Shown: positions 21,996-32,647, counted from the first letter of the stretch. The stretch: DNA of 64,000 bases from Manduca sexta (GCF_014839805.1 NC_051118.1:3278391-3342390), one strand, 5' to 3'. Translations and numbers: made by a program. The notes: generated by a model from the sequence alone, not told the origin.

Positions 21996-22105
21996 TTAAG
22001 AACTACCGGAAATCTTCAAATCCTTAATATGCCAGACACCTAGGTCATTTCCTACTAAATCTTCCAACACATAGACAAGTGCTGAACGTTTTTCTTTAAT
22101 GCGAC
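21996..22105 (-). CDS. pol C-terminal tail, out of frame with integrase
   Basis: The integrase frame ends at a stop (22096) just after a run of seven A (minus strand, about 22106-22112). One base off, an open frame runs on to a stop at 21996 and contains ALVYVLEDLVG and GVWHIKDLKI, an integrase C-terminal stretch typical of gypsy pol (a charged segment with the HIKDLK ending). The break is therefore a one-base excess in the A run. Integrase ends here and no env follows. Confidence 0.75.
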
Positions 22106-23703
22106 ATTTTTTTAAATTTAGGAGCCAACTTCTTGCTAAAGTAATTTTCTTTGTCACTTTGAAAATAACATCTTTTCCAGACAATATCTCCCACATTAAA
22201 CTCTGCCTTTCTACGACGCAAATTATATTGTTGAGTGTTTTTTGTATGTGCCTGCCAAAGTGATGCTTGCACTTTGTCAAAAATTTCAGCTAGGTACCCT
22301 AAATTTTCAGCATAAGCATCATGTGGTAAAAGCACGAGATCATTAGGATCGGAATTTTCTATATAGTGTGTCCCACAAGTCACAAGTTCCCGGCCATAAA
22401 CTAAAAATGTGGCAGAATATCCGGTGCTTTCATTTACTGAACTGTTTATAGCAAACTGAATTTTAGGCAAATTTAAGTCCCAAGTTCTATGATCATCATT
22501 TACAAAGGTAGAAACAGCAGTAATTATTGTTTTATTATATCTTTCAACGGTATTTATCTGAGGAGTATATTTAGGAATGAAATTTATATTGGGAATTTTA
22601 TACCTTTTAAATATTTTATTAAGTTCTCTACTAATAAATTGACTTCCATTATCCAAGATGATAGTTTGGGGAATGCCATGAACAAGAAATACATCATTTT
22701 CCAAATGTTTGCACACCAAGTCTGCAGTAGCCCGTCTGAGTGGGAAAAGAAGACAATACTTTGAAAAACAACATGTTACAACAAAGATGTACTGATTTTG
22801 TTTTCTGGATTTAGGTAACGGGCCGACCAAGTCAATTGAAAGAGTCTGAAAGGGTCGCGAGACATTCTTTGGTCTACCCATCATACCAAGGGTACTATGG
22901 TTAGGTGACTTGTATGCAAGACAAATATCACAATGAGAAACGAACTTTACGACATCAGAGTACATACCAGGCCAATAAAAACGAAGTGCCAAGCGTTTGT
23001 ATGTCTTGAACACGCCGAAATGACCGGATGTGGGCACTGAATGGCATTCCTTAAGGATCTGTTCACGCCGTTCTTCAGGAATAACTTCTTTCCACGCAAA
23101 TTCAGAAGTGAGAATGTTTTTATTTTTCATGTATCTAAACAAGATACTGTTTTCTACTCTATAATTTGGAAAACTAATTGGGGAATCTTTGCAGCCGTTA
23201 AAAATACTAAGATACCAGCTATCTGTAGTCATGGTAGGAGTAGAAACAATAGATTCATCTTCAGTGATAATGTTAACTGCCACACTTCTAGAAAGAGCAT
23301 CAGGAACGATATTGTCTTTACCGCGCCGATGTTTAATCTCAAAATTAAAGGAAGAGAGACGAACACCCCATCTAGCTAGACGACCCGTAGGATTTGAAAG
23401 GGACATAAACCACTTCAATGCCGCATGATCAGTGAAAACAATAAATTTTTTGTCGGTTTCTAAATAGCAACGCCAATGTTCAAGTGCGACTAAGACTGCA
23501 AGAGCTTCTCTCTCCGTAGTGCTGTAATTACGTTCTGGTGGAGTTAAGGAACGGCTCATGTATGCTATTGGGTGCTCCACCCCGTTAATGGTCTGAGCTA
23601 ACATAGCGCCTATGCCAAAATTACTAGCGTCGGTATGCACTTCGAATGGGTGTTCAAAATTAGGACACGCAAGGACTGGTGCCTCAACTAATTTGGATTT
23701 CAA
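22096..23703 (-). CDS. pol segment: RNase H and integrase
   Basis: A frame of 535 codons, open at its 5' side because of upstream frameshifts (its first codon is TTG, not a real start). RNase H spans residues 20-140 with acidic residues D25 (HTDAS), E66, D92 (FTDHAALKW) and D135 (PDALSR). The integrase zinc finger has H221, H228, C258 and C261. The catalytic core has D291 (DLVGP), D351 (DNGSQF) and E387 (NTVERYNK), exactly 35 residues between the last two. It acts after polyprotein cleavage to remove the RNA strand and to insert the cDNA into chromosomes. All catalytic residues are present. The C-terminus is cut short by a frameshift near 22106. Confidence 0.92.
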   Translation of the reverse strand: MKSKLVEAPVLACPNFEHPFEVHTDASNFGIGAMLAQTINGVEHPIAYMSRSLTPPERNYSTTEREALAVLVALEHWRCYLETDKKFIVFTDHAALKWFMSLSNPTGRLARWGVRLSSFNFEIKHRRGKDNIVPDALSRSVAVNIITEDESIVSTPTMTTDSWYLSIFNGCKDSPISFPNYRVENSILFRYMKNKNILTSEFAWKEVIPEERREQILKECHSVPTSGHFGVFKTYKRLALRFYWPGMYSDVVKFVSHCDICLAYKSPNHSTLGMMGRPKNVSRPFQTLSIDLVGPLPKSRKQNQYIFVVTCCFSKYCLLFPLRRATADLVCKHLENDVFLVHGIPQTIILDNGSQFISRELNKIFKRYKIPNINFIPKYTPQINTVERYNKTIITAVSTFVNDDHRTWDLNLPKIQFAINSSVNESTGYSATFLVYGRELVTCGTHYIENSDPNDLVLLPHDAYAENLGYLAEIFDKVQASLWQAHTKNTQQYNLRRRKAEFNVGDIVWKRCYFQSDKENYFSKKLAPKFKKMSH

Positions 23704-23966
23704 CTTAAGAAAAGCAGCTTCTAATTGTGGCGTCCAATGAAACGGAGGAGAGTCCTTTCTAGTTGATGTCAGTTTATTAAGGGGGCCTGCAATTGTACTA
23801 AATTGCGGAATAAAACGCCTGTACCATGAGGGCAGTCCCCAGAAAACGTTTTATTTCTTTTTGTTAGTGGGGGTAGGGTAATTCAGTATAGCCTCAATTT
23901 TTTCGGGGTCTGTGCGTAAACCTTGTGAATCTATAATATAACCAAGGTAACATAACCTACTTCTAA
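23704..23966 (-). pseudogene. pol connection region with three frameshifts
   Basis: Similarity to the region between reverse transcriptase and RNase H continues through here, but the frame changes three times: one base is missing near 23965, one missing near 23852, and one extra near 23837. Each lies at a short run of one base. In frame order the shifts exactly account for the change of frame between the flanking pol segments. Confidence 0.75.
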
Positions 23967-25225
23967 AAACTTACATTTTTCAAGGCTAACTGTAAGATTA
24001 GCTGAAAGTAACTTTTCATGCACTTTATTCAACAATAAAACATGCTCTTCAAAAGTATTAGAAACAATAATAATATCATCAAGATAGGCAAATACTTTCA
24101 ATTCAAATTCTGGTCCAAACAAAGAATCTACAAGACGCTGCTGAGTAGCGGGAGCGTTAGTAAGACCAAATGCAGTAACCTTAAACATAAAAGTGCCCCG
24201 GCCAGGAACATAAAAGGCAGTCTTTTCCCGGTCAGGTTCATTTATTAGAATTTGCCAATAAGCTTTAGACAAATCAATACTGGACAAATATCTAGCATCT
24301 TTTAAATTATCCAATATTTCAGAAATATATGGTAGACTATATGCATCTTTCTTTGTAATTGAATTTAACTTCCGGCTATCTAAACAAAAACGAGGATTAC
24401 CATCTTTTTTGCCAACTACTAATACAGGGGAAGACCAGGGACTTTCACATGGTTCAATAACATCAAGTGCCAACATTTCATCCACCTGTTGAGTGATAAC
24501 TCTTTGTTTTTCCGGTGACATACGATAATAACGTTGGTGTATGGGTTCAGAATCACCTGTGTTAATATTGTGTTTAATAAGATTTGTTCTGCCTAAACCT
24601 TTTTCGGAGAAGGAAATATCTTTAAATTTTTCAATTATAGTATCAGCAATGGGTTTCTCAGCATCACTTAGAGTATCATAAGCTTGTAAGTAGCTTGAAG
24701 AAGATTTCGAAATTTCTGAAAGTCCAGGGTCATCAAAAAATAAATTTTTTGTATTAGTCAAATATTTAGGGCATAAATCAAACATATTCCAAAAATCAAT
24801 TCCCAATACCAATGTTGTTTTAATATCTGGGATACAATGAGCCTTAATAATAGAGAACTTATTCTCAAAAGTTATTGGAAGCAGAATGTAACCTAGGGAA
24901 TTTATCTTTTGACCTCCGGCAGCAGTAACTGTAATCCTTTGATCAGTACACAAGGCTAAGTCAAATTGAAAAAGATACTTGTGAGAATTGTTACCCAAAA
25001 TAGTAACCGCAGAACCAGTGTCTAAAAGTCCATAGAATTCCAAATCATTTGTATTATTTATTTTTACCTTAATATAAGGACGAGAGTCTTGGCTCGGAAC
25101 AGATGTGAAAATTGCAGAAATCTGGTTCTTTTTTGTAAAAAAACTTCTTATCTTTAACAACCAATCATTCCAATCCGAGATGTCAAAATGATTAGTTGTT
25201 ACTCTCTTGCAATTTTCAGATCTTA
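23931..25225 (-). CDS. pol segment: protease and reverse transcriptase
   Basis: This frame is entered by -1 frameshifting from gag at 25226-25232. Numbering from the codon at 25253, the aspartic protease motif DTGSAVTIL begins at residue 78. Reverse transcriptase follows with RFCLDSRKLNSITKKDAYSL, then SSIDLSKAYWQI, FGLTNAPATQQ, and the catalytic YLDD at 390-393. The frame ends prematurely at 23931 after KCKFL. The expected connection domain continues in other frames across 23830-23965, where three one-base indels lie close together. No ATG start is needed. The product is a Gag-Pol fusion. Confidence 0.9.
25156..25200 (-). promoter_or_regulatory. Stem-loop downstream of the frameshift site
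   Basis: On the minus strand AACAACTAATCATT (25200-25187) can pair with AATGATTGGTTGTT (25169-25156): 14 base pairs including one G-U, with a 17-base loop. It begins 25 bases after the slippery heptamer. Frameshift stimulators usually start 5-9 bases downstream, so its role is uncertain. Confidence 0.5.
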
Positions 25226-26523
25226 GTTTTTTGTCTGGGATTTTGGAGCACAATTTGGACAGTTTGGGGTTCTAACATCTTTTTTTCCACACTTAAAACA
25301 GAAAATAATTCTCTCAGCTGGACAATCTTTCATAGAATGACTATCAACCTTGCAGCGAAGACAGAAAGTTTTGGGTTTGGAAACCTCAGACACAGCGGGG
25401 TTAGAATTTTTTGTGTTACTCCAGCTACTATTATAAAATTGTCTACGGTTTTCTTTTGGCTTATAGGGGCGGTAACTGAATTCAGGAGCTATGGTACTGG
25501 AACTTGCAACAGGTGGTTCTTTAAATTGGTCAGAATGCACTTTTATTTGCTCATAATTTTTACAAATATTTCGGAGTTCCTCTATAGAATTAACATTAGG
25601 TCTAGATGCAATGAACAGAGAGTAACAAGGGCGTATGTTGTGTAAAATAATTTCTAGTTTATGCTCCTCACTCATAGGCTTACTTAGACGGGAAAACATA
25701 CCTTCCATTATAGCTAAATAAATGACAATATTCTCATTACTGCCTTGGGTACGCTGTCGTATCTCCAAGGACATCCTATAGTCATAGTCAGGAATGTCAA
25801 AATCCTCCCTAAGTAAATGAATTAAAGTTTTCCAATCATTAACTTTTGCCTTAGTACTACGATACCAATGAAGAGCATCACCAATAAAAATATCAATGGC
25901 AGAGGAAAGCATTTTTCCTCTGTAACACCCTTAGATACCCGGAATTCCTCAAGGTTTTGAATAAAGGAGCGTACACAAGTTTTACCGTCATATTTCAGTT
26001 TTGCTAATTCTCCAGCCAGTCCACGATCACATTTTACTGAAATATTTAAATTGGACAATTCAGATTTGTCTAAATGTTCTTTATGTGGCTCTATAGAAGC
26101 TACTTTAGATTCCTGACTAGGATTAGTTAAAGTCAAAAGATTTGAGTAGTGGCTGTCAAATGTATTCCTTAATTTGTTTAAAGTAATAAAATCATTAGGC
26201 TCTTCGGGTTGTTGTATTCTTTGTAATCTGTAGTGTAAGTGATTTAACAATGAAGTGGTTCTAGCTAGTAGTGCATCATTGTAATTAGTTTTCAGATTTT
26301 CAATGTTAATGCTCACTTTACCTAACGTCTCTTCACAACCGGCTATATCCTCTGCAAAACTGTACACTGTGTCCAATATATCATCAGACGCATAAAGTTG
26401 TGTCAATTTATTGACTTGACGTCGTAAACCTATTACGTTGTCCGACGGAGACTCCCCTCGAATTGCCACTTCATACAATAATTCAGCTTTCTGGAGTAAT
26501 AAAAATTTTATTGGGTAGGCCAT
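25223..26523 (-). CDS. gag polyprotein, broken by one frameshift
   Basis: The start is taken at the ATG at 26523 (MAYPIKFLLLQKAEL). The upstream in-frame ATG at 26568 adds 15 residues and is less likely. The N-terminal half is helical. The capsid-like segment (ALHWYRSTKAKVNDWKTLI, then LLREDFDIPDYDYRM) follows, and the C-terminus has zinc knuckles CLRCKVDSHSMKDC (CX2CX4HX4C) and CFKCGKKDVRTPNCPNC. The frame breaks near 25915 in a short A run: the first frame runs on to a stop at 25822 and the true one resumes from about 25912. The product would form the particle that packages element RNA. One base is missing relative to an intact gag. Confidence 0.88.
25226..25232 (-). promoter_or_regulatory. 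-1 frameshift heptamer A AAA AAC
   Basis: In the gag frame the minus strand reads ACA AAA AAC TAA, so A AAA AAC sits immediately before the gag stop (25225-25223). Slipping back one base gives AAA AAA CTA and enters the pol frame. A AAA AAC is a classical retroviral slippery sequence. Confidence 0.85.
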
Positions 26524-26976
26524 TTTAAATACAATAATAGTGACGATAAACACGCAACGAAGTGTCAACTGTAAAACAAAATCAAATCAAGCAGTGGTTA
26601 CTTTTCAAGTTAGTACTCATTGAGAAAAGAGCAAAAACAGTTTTTATTTTTGTTAGAGCAACGCGCATTCGACCATAACCGATAAACAGTCAATAATAAT
26701 TAATAAAAAGAAATGTAATGTACACGGAGCTAAGCATAGACTTGCAAGTTGTAGCAATGGCGTCCCCAATATTACAATCAAATTGTACTTACCAGATATG
26801 TGCACTACACTAAACTTATTACATATATAGGTAATTGTATACGTCGTTTTTTTTTTTTTTATTAAATAAAACTACGTACACTCTTATTTACTAAATTTGA
26901 CACAGTTTACAACCACTTAACATAGTACTTAACACTAATTGTTTACGTTCGAATCGTGAATTTTAACTTATAACCA

Positions 26977-26990
26977 CGTTTATGGCGCCA
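26977..26990 (-). promoter_or_regulatory. Primer binding site
   Basis: Two bases inside the 5' LTR the minus strand reads TGGCGCCATAAACG. TGGCGCC is a usual start of tRNA-complementary primer sites. The tRNA was not identified, and the core is palindromic. Confidence 0.55.
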
Positions 26991-26992
26991 TT

Positions 26993-27349
26993 TGTCACGT
27001 TAAGATGCAACACAAGTACTTAAATGAAACTATTGAATTAGTTTAACATATATTGAGTGATTAGTACATACTAACACTAAACACACTTAGGCTAGATTAT
27101 AGTTATTATATAAAGGTAATACAGGTTCGGGCACAAATTATAAATTCACATTCGTCCGTAAGCCGGGCGCCGTGCTTCACCATGCGTATCGTTTACATAT
27201 AATCTTTGACGACCGTCCGCTACGGTGGCGGAGCACGACTGGCGCGGAGGCGAGGGAAGTCGGCGTCAGCGTCGACGCGCTGTCCAAAATAATCGATAAG
27301 TTATCGACTAAATAAAAAGTTTAAACAATATTTATAACGCTACGTTACA
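26993..27349 (-). repeat. 5' LTR, 357 bp
   Basis: It appears identical to 21497-21853. The minus strand has TATAAAT near the LTR start (in CGTTATAAATATTG), a possible core promoter element. Confidence 0.95.
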
Positions 27350-27353
27350 CGTA

Positions 27354-27744
27354 TGCGCCGAAGAAGACCACCGCGGGTTTTGGTTTGTATATTGGTCGGG
27401 TATATATCGGGCAGTGGTAATACGAAGTCCTGTTATACTTTTTATTTGATCACGTAGGTGATAGCTCACGTGGTCTTTTATCAGTATTTGTAAAGAAATT
27501 AAAATCAAATAAAAGATGGGGTTCTGGGGATGATAAAGGCCTAGTAATCAATCAGCTTATAGCTGGCCACTGCTGCACCTAGGCGTCCCTAAGTGAGCAT
27601 CAACCTTGTACTGGATCAAGCTAATTGTTTATATTTTGTTTATTTGACAAACGAATTGCTCTATTATAACAAATGATAACTTGCAAGTTATTAATGATTT
27701 CAAAAAATGGAGGCGGATATCAATTTGACGTGTATCTTTAAATG
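27354..27744. other. Right flank of the LTR insertion
   Basis: It continues the GC-rich sequence broken by the LTR element (GAAGACCACCGCGGGTTTTGG). It contains GATCACGTAGGTGATAGCTC then ACGTGGTC, a small inverted repeat at 27448-27475. No gene was recognised. Confidence 0.4.
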
Positions 27745-27960
27745 AACCGATTTGGGATATTCTTTTTTTATTTGAAAGAATATGTTTCCAGAATTTTCCT
27801 ATAGATATTTTTTTTAAAACGGTTTAGTAGTCTAGTTTTAAACCCAAGTAAATGGAATAAATATGTCGTCCAAGTAAAGGAAATTGCGAATTTCGCTTTC
27901 AAGCCACTTTGTGTTAGGTCCATTTTCGTGAATCGATACGTTTCACATCTTATTCGCACT
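27745..27960 (+). repeat. Repeat K, copy 1
   Basis: It shares GGAATAAATATGTCGTCCAAG, GAAATTGCGAATTT and GCTTTC with 50885-51020 (the longest word broken by one base). The type is unknown. Confidence 0.5.
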
Positions 27961-28297
27961 TTATGATTACTTTAACAATACTTATATTACATTCCGTTAT
28001 AAATTAACAGATAAAATGAGTTGTTTATCTGCGTCTCGGTTTGATAACGAGTGGCTGGGCGTTATCGCTCGTGTACTCAGGCAACAATGTGCGTGAAGTT
28101 GTGCTAATACAATTATTGCGAGCTTGGGTAAACAAAGCGGAAGTCAGTCGACACTTTTAGATAATAATTTTTTTGTACAAATTTATGGCGCTGTGCGCGA
28201 GCCGCTCGCTAAGAGAAACAAACTGGAAATCCGTTGACATATGTAGACGATAATAATAAGCATTTAAAAAATGTAAATAAAATTATAAAAGCAGCAG

Positions 28298-28404
28298 GAG
28301 GTCGCTGGATTCGGGCCGTTTCCAATAGATCAATCTGGAAATCTTTTAGGAAGGCCCATGTTCAGCAGTGGACATTCTACGGCTGATGATGATGATGATG
28401 ATGA
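28298..28404 (+). mobile_element. LINE 3' end fragment (family E) with ATG tail
   Basis: GGTCGCTGGATTCGGGCCG and GCCCATGTTCAGCAGTGGAC match family E. It ends in (GAT)n repeats (28384-28404), the usual LINE tail in this window. Confidence 0.7.
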
Positions 28405-28561
28405 GTAAGCATTTTGTTAAACTACGTGCGAGTAAAGATCTCGTATGATGGTAACCGTCCGTCCATAAACAATATGCTTAACTTTGAATTACAAATCGTG
28501 GCAATGTATTCGTCACCTATAGACAAATGCTTTCTTATAATACCCAGATATGTTTGCTTGT

Positions 28562-28792
28562 GATAGGATATATTTTATATCCGTCCGGATAGCGACCACC
28601 ATTCACAAGGCGAATCGACATAGTGACCCACGTGAGTCTGTTTTGTGATCAGATTGTGTATTTCTGGTTCAAAAGGCCGGCATAATTGTGCCGACCGGCA
28701 ACGACAAAACATGTCTCGTCAGTCAGTCTGTGCCGTATTCTGCTCACCATCAGGTGCAGTGCGGTCACTTTGCTGTGCTCTAACTATTCAAC
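28562..28792 (+). repeat. Family D repeat copy 1
   Basis: GATATATTTTATATCCGTCC, GGATAGCGACCACC, GGCCGGCATAATTGTG and CACCATCAGGTGCAGTG occur in the order shared with 32648, 37780, 60640 and 62415. GC-rich, non-coding, about 230 bp. Confidence 0.75.
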
Positions 28793-29051
28793 TAAAAAAA
28801 CAAGATGATAACTTGTATTGATATCGTTATATTCCAGAATGTTAGAGAGGTCGTATTTCGAAATGCGCAGGTTACCATTGTTTTTTTTATATGTCCATTT
28901 ATAAATTTTGTTTTTTTATTATGTTTTTTAAGTGGTTAAAATAACAACTAGTCTACAATAACTTTTAATATAACATTTTATAGTAGATATTATTTATAAA
29001 CAAATTGTGAAAGTACACAAGGTAATAGATACATATTTTTTGGTTATTGCT

Positions 29052-29350
29052 TCTTGAATGAAGAGAATAGCTTGCCGTTCGCCAGATGGGTGAGCGATAT
29101 GACTGCCCATAAACAGTAGAAACACCATCCAACACCTCAAATTACAAAGTATTGTTTGGTATTCCACTGCACTCGTCATCCTGAGACATACATAAGATGT
29201 TAGTCTCATTATGTCCAGTAGTTACACTGGCTACCATGTCCTTCAAACCGAATCACTAAAGTGACTATACACTGCTGCATGGTGGCAGAAATAGACATTG
29301 CGGTGATACCTACCCAGGCGGACTCTCATATATGAGAGACCTGCCACCAA
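29052..29350 (+). repeat. Family C repeat copy
   Basis: A full-length unit from GAATAGCTTGCCGTTCGCC to CATATATGAGAGACCTGCC. Confidence 0.75.
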
Positions 29351-31441
29351 TAAACAACATCTTGTCTTGGTATCATTATATTCTTGCAAGTTAGTCGCAT
29401 CACTAAGTCTGCACTCATGATATTGCTACTGGCCGACAGCTCCGATCCAGAGGCGACTTGCTGGACAGCAAGAGATCCTTCGAAATCCTTGCATCCTTGT
29501 ACACACTGACCAAAATTACTCAGCAGTATTCTTAGGCATATTGAAACAACTTAGCGCTTTAGAAAGCCGTGCCTTTGTCACAGACATTATTGAAATATAA
29601 ATTATATTGTCATGATATAGCGGGACTTTTGTCCCGGAAAACTCCTTCACGCGGCTTAAGTCGCGAACAAAAGGTAGTATTAGTATAGATTTAACATTTG
29701 CCTTATCGTGCAATCTCGTTATAACCTCACTTGTAATACATTGTATTCGAACAACTACCTCGTTAATACGTAATCTCAATACTATCACGAGTGGGAAATT
29801 ATTGCTCTATAAAATTGCTTTTTTACAATATTTTTCTGTTGAAGTCGTATTGTGGTAGGTCTGTGTTATGTAACTTTGAAGGTAATGCTACATACTGAAG
29901 TAAATTTGTAACGTCAATTATAATAATAAATATGGCGGCAAGTACTGTGATAAATCAAAACTAAATGTGAATCAATGCTAATCGAATTACCGCGATAAAT
30001 TGAACAATTACGTGTCCTTTATATAATGCGATCGTAATTAATGCCATTAGAATTTAGTTACGCCATGAATAAATTCGTTAGATTGCAATTTGATGACATT
30101 AAAACAATGATTGTCATATATTTCATGTAGTCACCTTAAAAGTTGTTGAACAAATTCAAAATTCAAATTGCTTATACACGTTCAGTTTAATTATTACATT
30201 GTGTTTTCTTTGTACTAAGTAAAGTAAAACTCATGAATTATATTTTAGAGGCAAAAAAAAATTTTTTTGGAACACAAAATGTACAGGCGATTTGAAATTT
30301 TAATTTGTTCATTTAATTCACTTATTTGTGAGAAAGATTCGATATTCGGCATTGCCAGTGAGATGAGATCAAACATGTCCTGGATAAAAGACGACGACCC
30401 GCCATGCGTGTGCGCAGACCGCTCGTCATGCCTATTAACACATTGACATACATAAATGTCGGCGGGATTAAAGGATGAGTTATTTTTGGCGGTGTTAATG
30501 GTAAATTTTAAGCAGGTCACTGAATGTGAGTAAATAGTAACTGCTAGTAAGTAGGAGACTGACAAGTGACTCTAAATGTTATACGGCCAAACATGACGTA
30601 TTGTACTGTTGCAAATTTACAGTATTGTTAGGTACTGAAGTGATTTTGATTAAAATAAAAAGATATTCCATTTATTTAACAGAAATGCTTTTTAAAGAGA
30701 TATCACCAACCAACTGCCTTGAACTTTTTTTAACATGGCATACGTTCTTTTAGCCCCGACAAAGTTTGGCTCATTCAAACACACCGGACTTGGATGAGCG
30801 CTTTAGGAGTTCGCAGCTCTTTGAAATTGTGACCATGCTGAGTCCATTAACGGGTTCCGAACCTCGGCTCAGGACGGTCACTGGTAGATGATGAGACATT
30901 AACAATTATGGGTCCTTGATTTGTCATAGCTCGGTGTTTTTATAGCAGAGTGTAGGTCACGTGACATATATTCTCACAAAGATTTTTTTTTCTAATAATT
31001 TAATAATACTATTTATGTTGTCGATATAGCATAATATACTGCCCGGACGCATTGTATGATGTTTATATGACTGATGTCGGATTGATCATGTAATCGGATT
31101 GATGCGTATGATTAGCTATATGAACTTATTTGGTAACTTCAGAAGATACAGCTATCGTGTGGTACATTCTTTGTGGCGAGTTGAAGGTATTCACGATAGC
31201 GGTTTCTATTGTTTTGCAGAAACTAACGGATTAGAAGCGTGTAACGTGGCTAACTTCAGACTGTGAAAGTTATATGAACTAAGGATTGTACCACATGCTA
31301 ATTTGTCATTAAAATATCAAGGTAACGTCATTACGTATGCAATATGGGCATGTTGGAAAATTAATAATCTACTATATCATATGATGAGTTGGTCGACTTT
31401 AGAGTTTGGATGAAGAGTGTTATATCGTAAAACTGCTGTTC
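29351..31441. other. No recognised genes or repeats
   Basis: About 2 kb of AT-rich DNA. Short open frames on both strands show no domain, and no repeat family of this window recurs here. It lies upstream of the host gene. Confidence 0.35.
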
Positions 31442-31559
31442 TGATTTCGAAAAAGATTTTCTTTATTGTTTAGTTGTCATTATCCTTGAATGTAGCAAAG
31501 TGATTTCGAAAAAGATTTTCTTTATTATTTCGTTGTCATCATTCCTGAGTGTAGCAAAT
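31442..31559 (+). repeat. 59-bp tandem duplication
   Basis: TGATTTCGAAAAAGATTTTC starts at 31442 and again at 31501. The two 59-bp units match over their whole length with about eight changes. Confidence 0.85.
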
Positions 31560-31962
31560 TGTATTCCATTAGTTAGTTCCAGTAATGTAAACAAACTTTT
31601 ATCCCATAGGTTTTCACTTTTCGCCTGCTGCCTTTCTTGAGGATAATTTTTTTTCTAGTGCCCCTGAAAATACTTTGTTATTTTAAGTATTTACATAAAT
31701 GCAACTTAGCCATTGCATCCCTCGTCCCTGAAAGGCGCCAGCATCCACCAAGGGTTGTCAACTAAGTCCATTTCATGGTATTCTGTGGTAACCGATATAT
31801 TTAAATAACAAACCATAATGTATTATAGATAATAGTGTTTTAGTTATGAAGGCAAAAATAAGACGTCCTAAAAAGGAGTTGCCTGAAAGTAGGCAGACCT
31901 AATTTTATATTGCTTGTAACGGCTAATGGATACTATATACCCATCCCGAAGACGGAGTTTAA

Positions 31963-32100
31963 CACGTGCACACCCGCATTCAAGAACTCGTATTATGCAA
32001 TCGACTCGTGCGCATCGCGCAGCGTCACGTGTCTGCTCGAGGTCGACGCACTGCAGTTTCAGCTAATTATATAGTCGGCGTGCGTTAACTGAAACATCAC
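31963..32100 (+). promoter_or_regulatory. Possible core promoter with two E-boxes
   Basis: Two CACGTG palindromes (31963-31968, 32026-32031) and a GC-richer patch precede TATATA (32068-32073). An ATCACTTC-like initiator lies about 28 bases on (near 32098). It lies 2.7 kb before the first identified exon of the membrane-protein gene, whose ATG exon follows a splice acceptor and so needs an upstream 5'UTR exon. No convincing donor was found after the initiator. Confidence 0.25.
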
Positions 32101-32278
32101 TTCAATAAATCTGCGATGACAGCCCGAGAACTAAGCGGGTTTGATGTATTGCACGTCCGAGGATATTATATAGTTCATCTAAATGTTAGACTAGTATAGT
32201 AATTGGGTCGTGATTCATGAAGGTTTGGGTTCAATTCTGTGTCGGAGAAAAGTGTTTTTTTTTTTTTATTTATTTCTT

Positions 32279-32405
32279 ATGTCTGATATTAAAGGATTAG
32301 ATCACCAATTAACAGTGGTAACACTTCTCGGATTTGTATTTACAATCGTGGCTCAACATTACGTTAATCAACCTAAAACATTAGATGCATTGTTACATAC
32401 ACATA
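32279..32405 (+). other. Possible small exon or chance open frame
   Basis: From ATG at 32279 the frame reads MSDIKGLDHQLTVVTLLGF and FTIVAQHYVNQPKTLDALL. It has one hydrophobic segment and a composition less skewed than nearby chance frames. It ends where GTAAGT (32406) would be a strong donor. A T-rich tract and AG (in ATTAAAG or TTAACAG) lie at its 5' side, so it may be an internal exon. No family is recognised. Confidence 0.2.
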
Positions 32406-32647
32406 GTAAGTAATGCCTAAATCTTAATATATCTATCCTGAATGACCGGCCGAGCTGTACCGAGTGTAGTGGAAGCGTAAATAAAAATTATTTATGGCGG
32501 ATTAGAAGCAAACCGGTTCTTATGTTAGCACGGAAATCGAACGAAGGAAGTTAAATGGCGGCGGTAATATTTGATTTGGCGGCTTTGAAGGCTATTCCGT
32601 GATGTTAGAACTACAAACGTGCAGATGAATCGTAAGCGTGGTGCTAT

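Larger units (their letters stand above)
21497..27349 (-). mobile_element. Ty3/gypsy-type LTR retrotransposon, 5.85 kb
   Basis: The element reads right to left: 5' LTR (26993-27349), primer site, gag, pol in the order protease, reverse transcriptase, RNase H, integrase, polypurine tract, and 3' LTR (21497-21853). RNase H before integrase, with a DD35E integrase last, places it in the Ty3/gypsy (Metaviridae) group. Only about 140 bases separate the end of pol from the 3' LTR, so there is no env gene. The LTRs read identical, so insertion was recent, yet gag and pol carry five one-base breaks. Confidence 0.95.
21493..27353 (-). repeat. 4-bp target duplication CGTA around the LTR element
   Basis: CGTA at 21493-21496 and CGTA at 27350-27353 directly bracket the LTRs. 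A 4-bp duplication is usual for Ty3/gypsy integrases. Confidence 0.9.

Noticed and set aside
25196..25645. 149-codon + strand open frame inside gag
   Set aside because: It is an antisense shadow of the gag frame, which has zinc knuckles and domain order.
25915..25925. Second programmed frameshift within gag
   Set aside because: The break falls in the middle of the capsid-like region with no canonical heptamer. The frame gap equals one missing base in an A run, so it is better explained as an indel or sequencing error.
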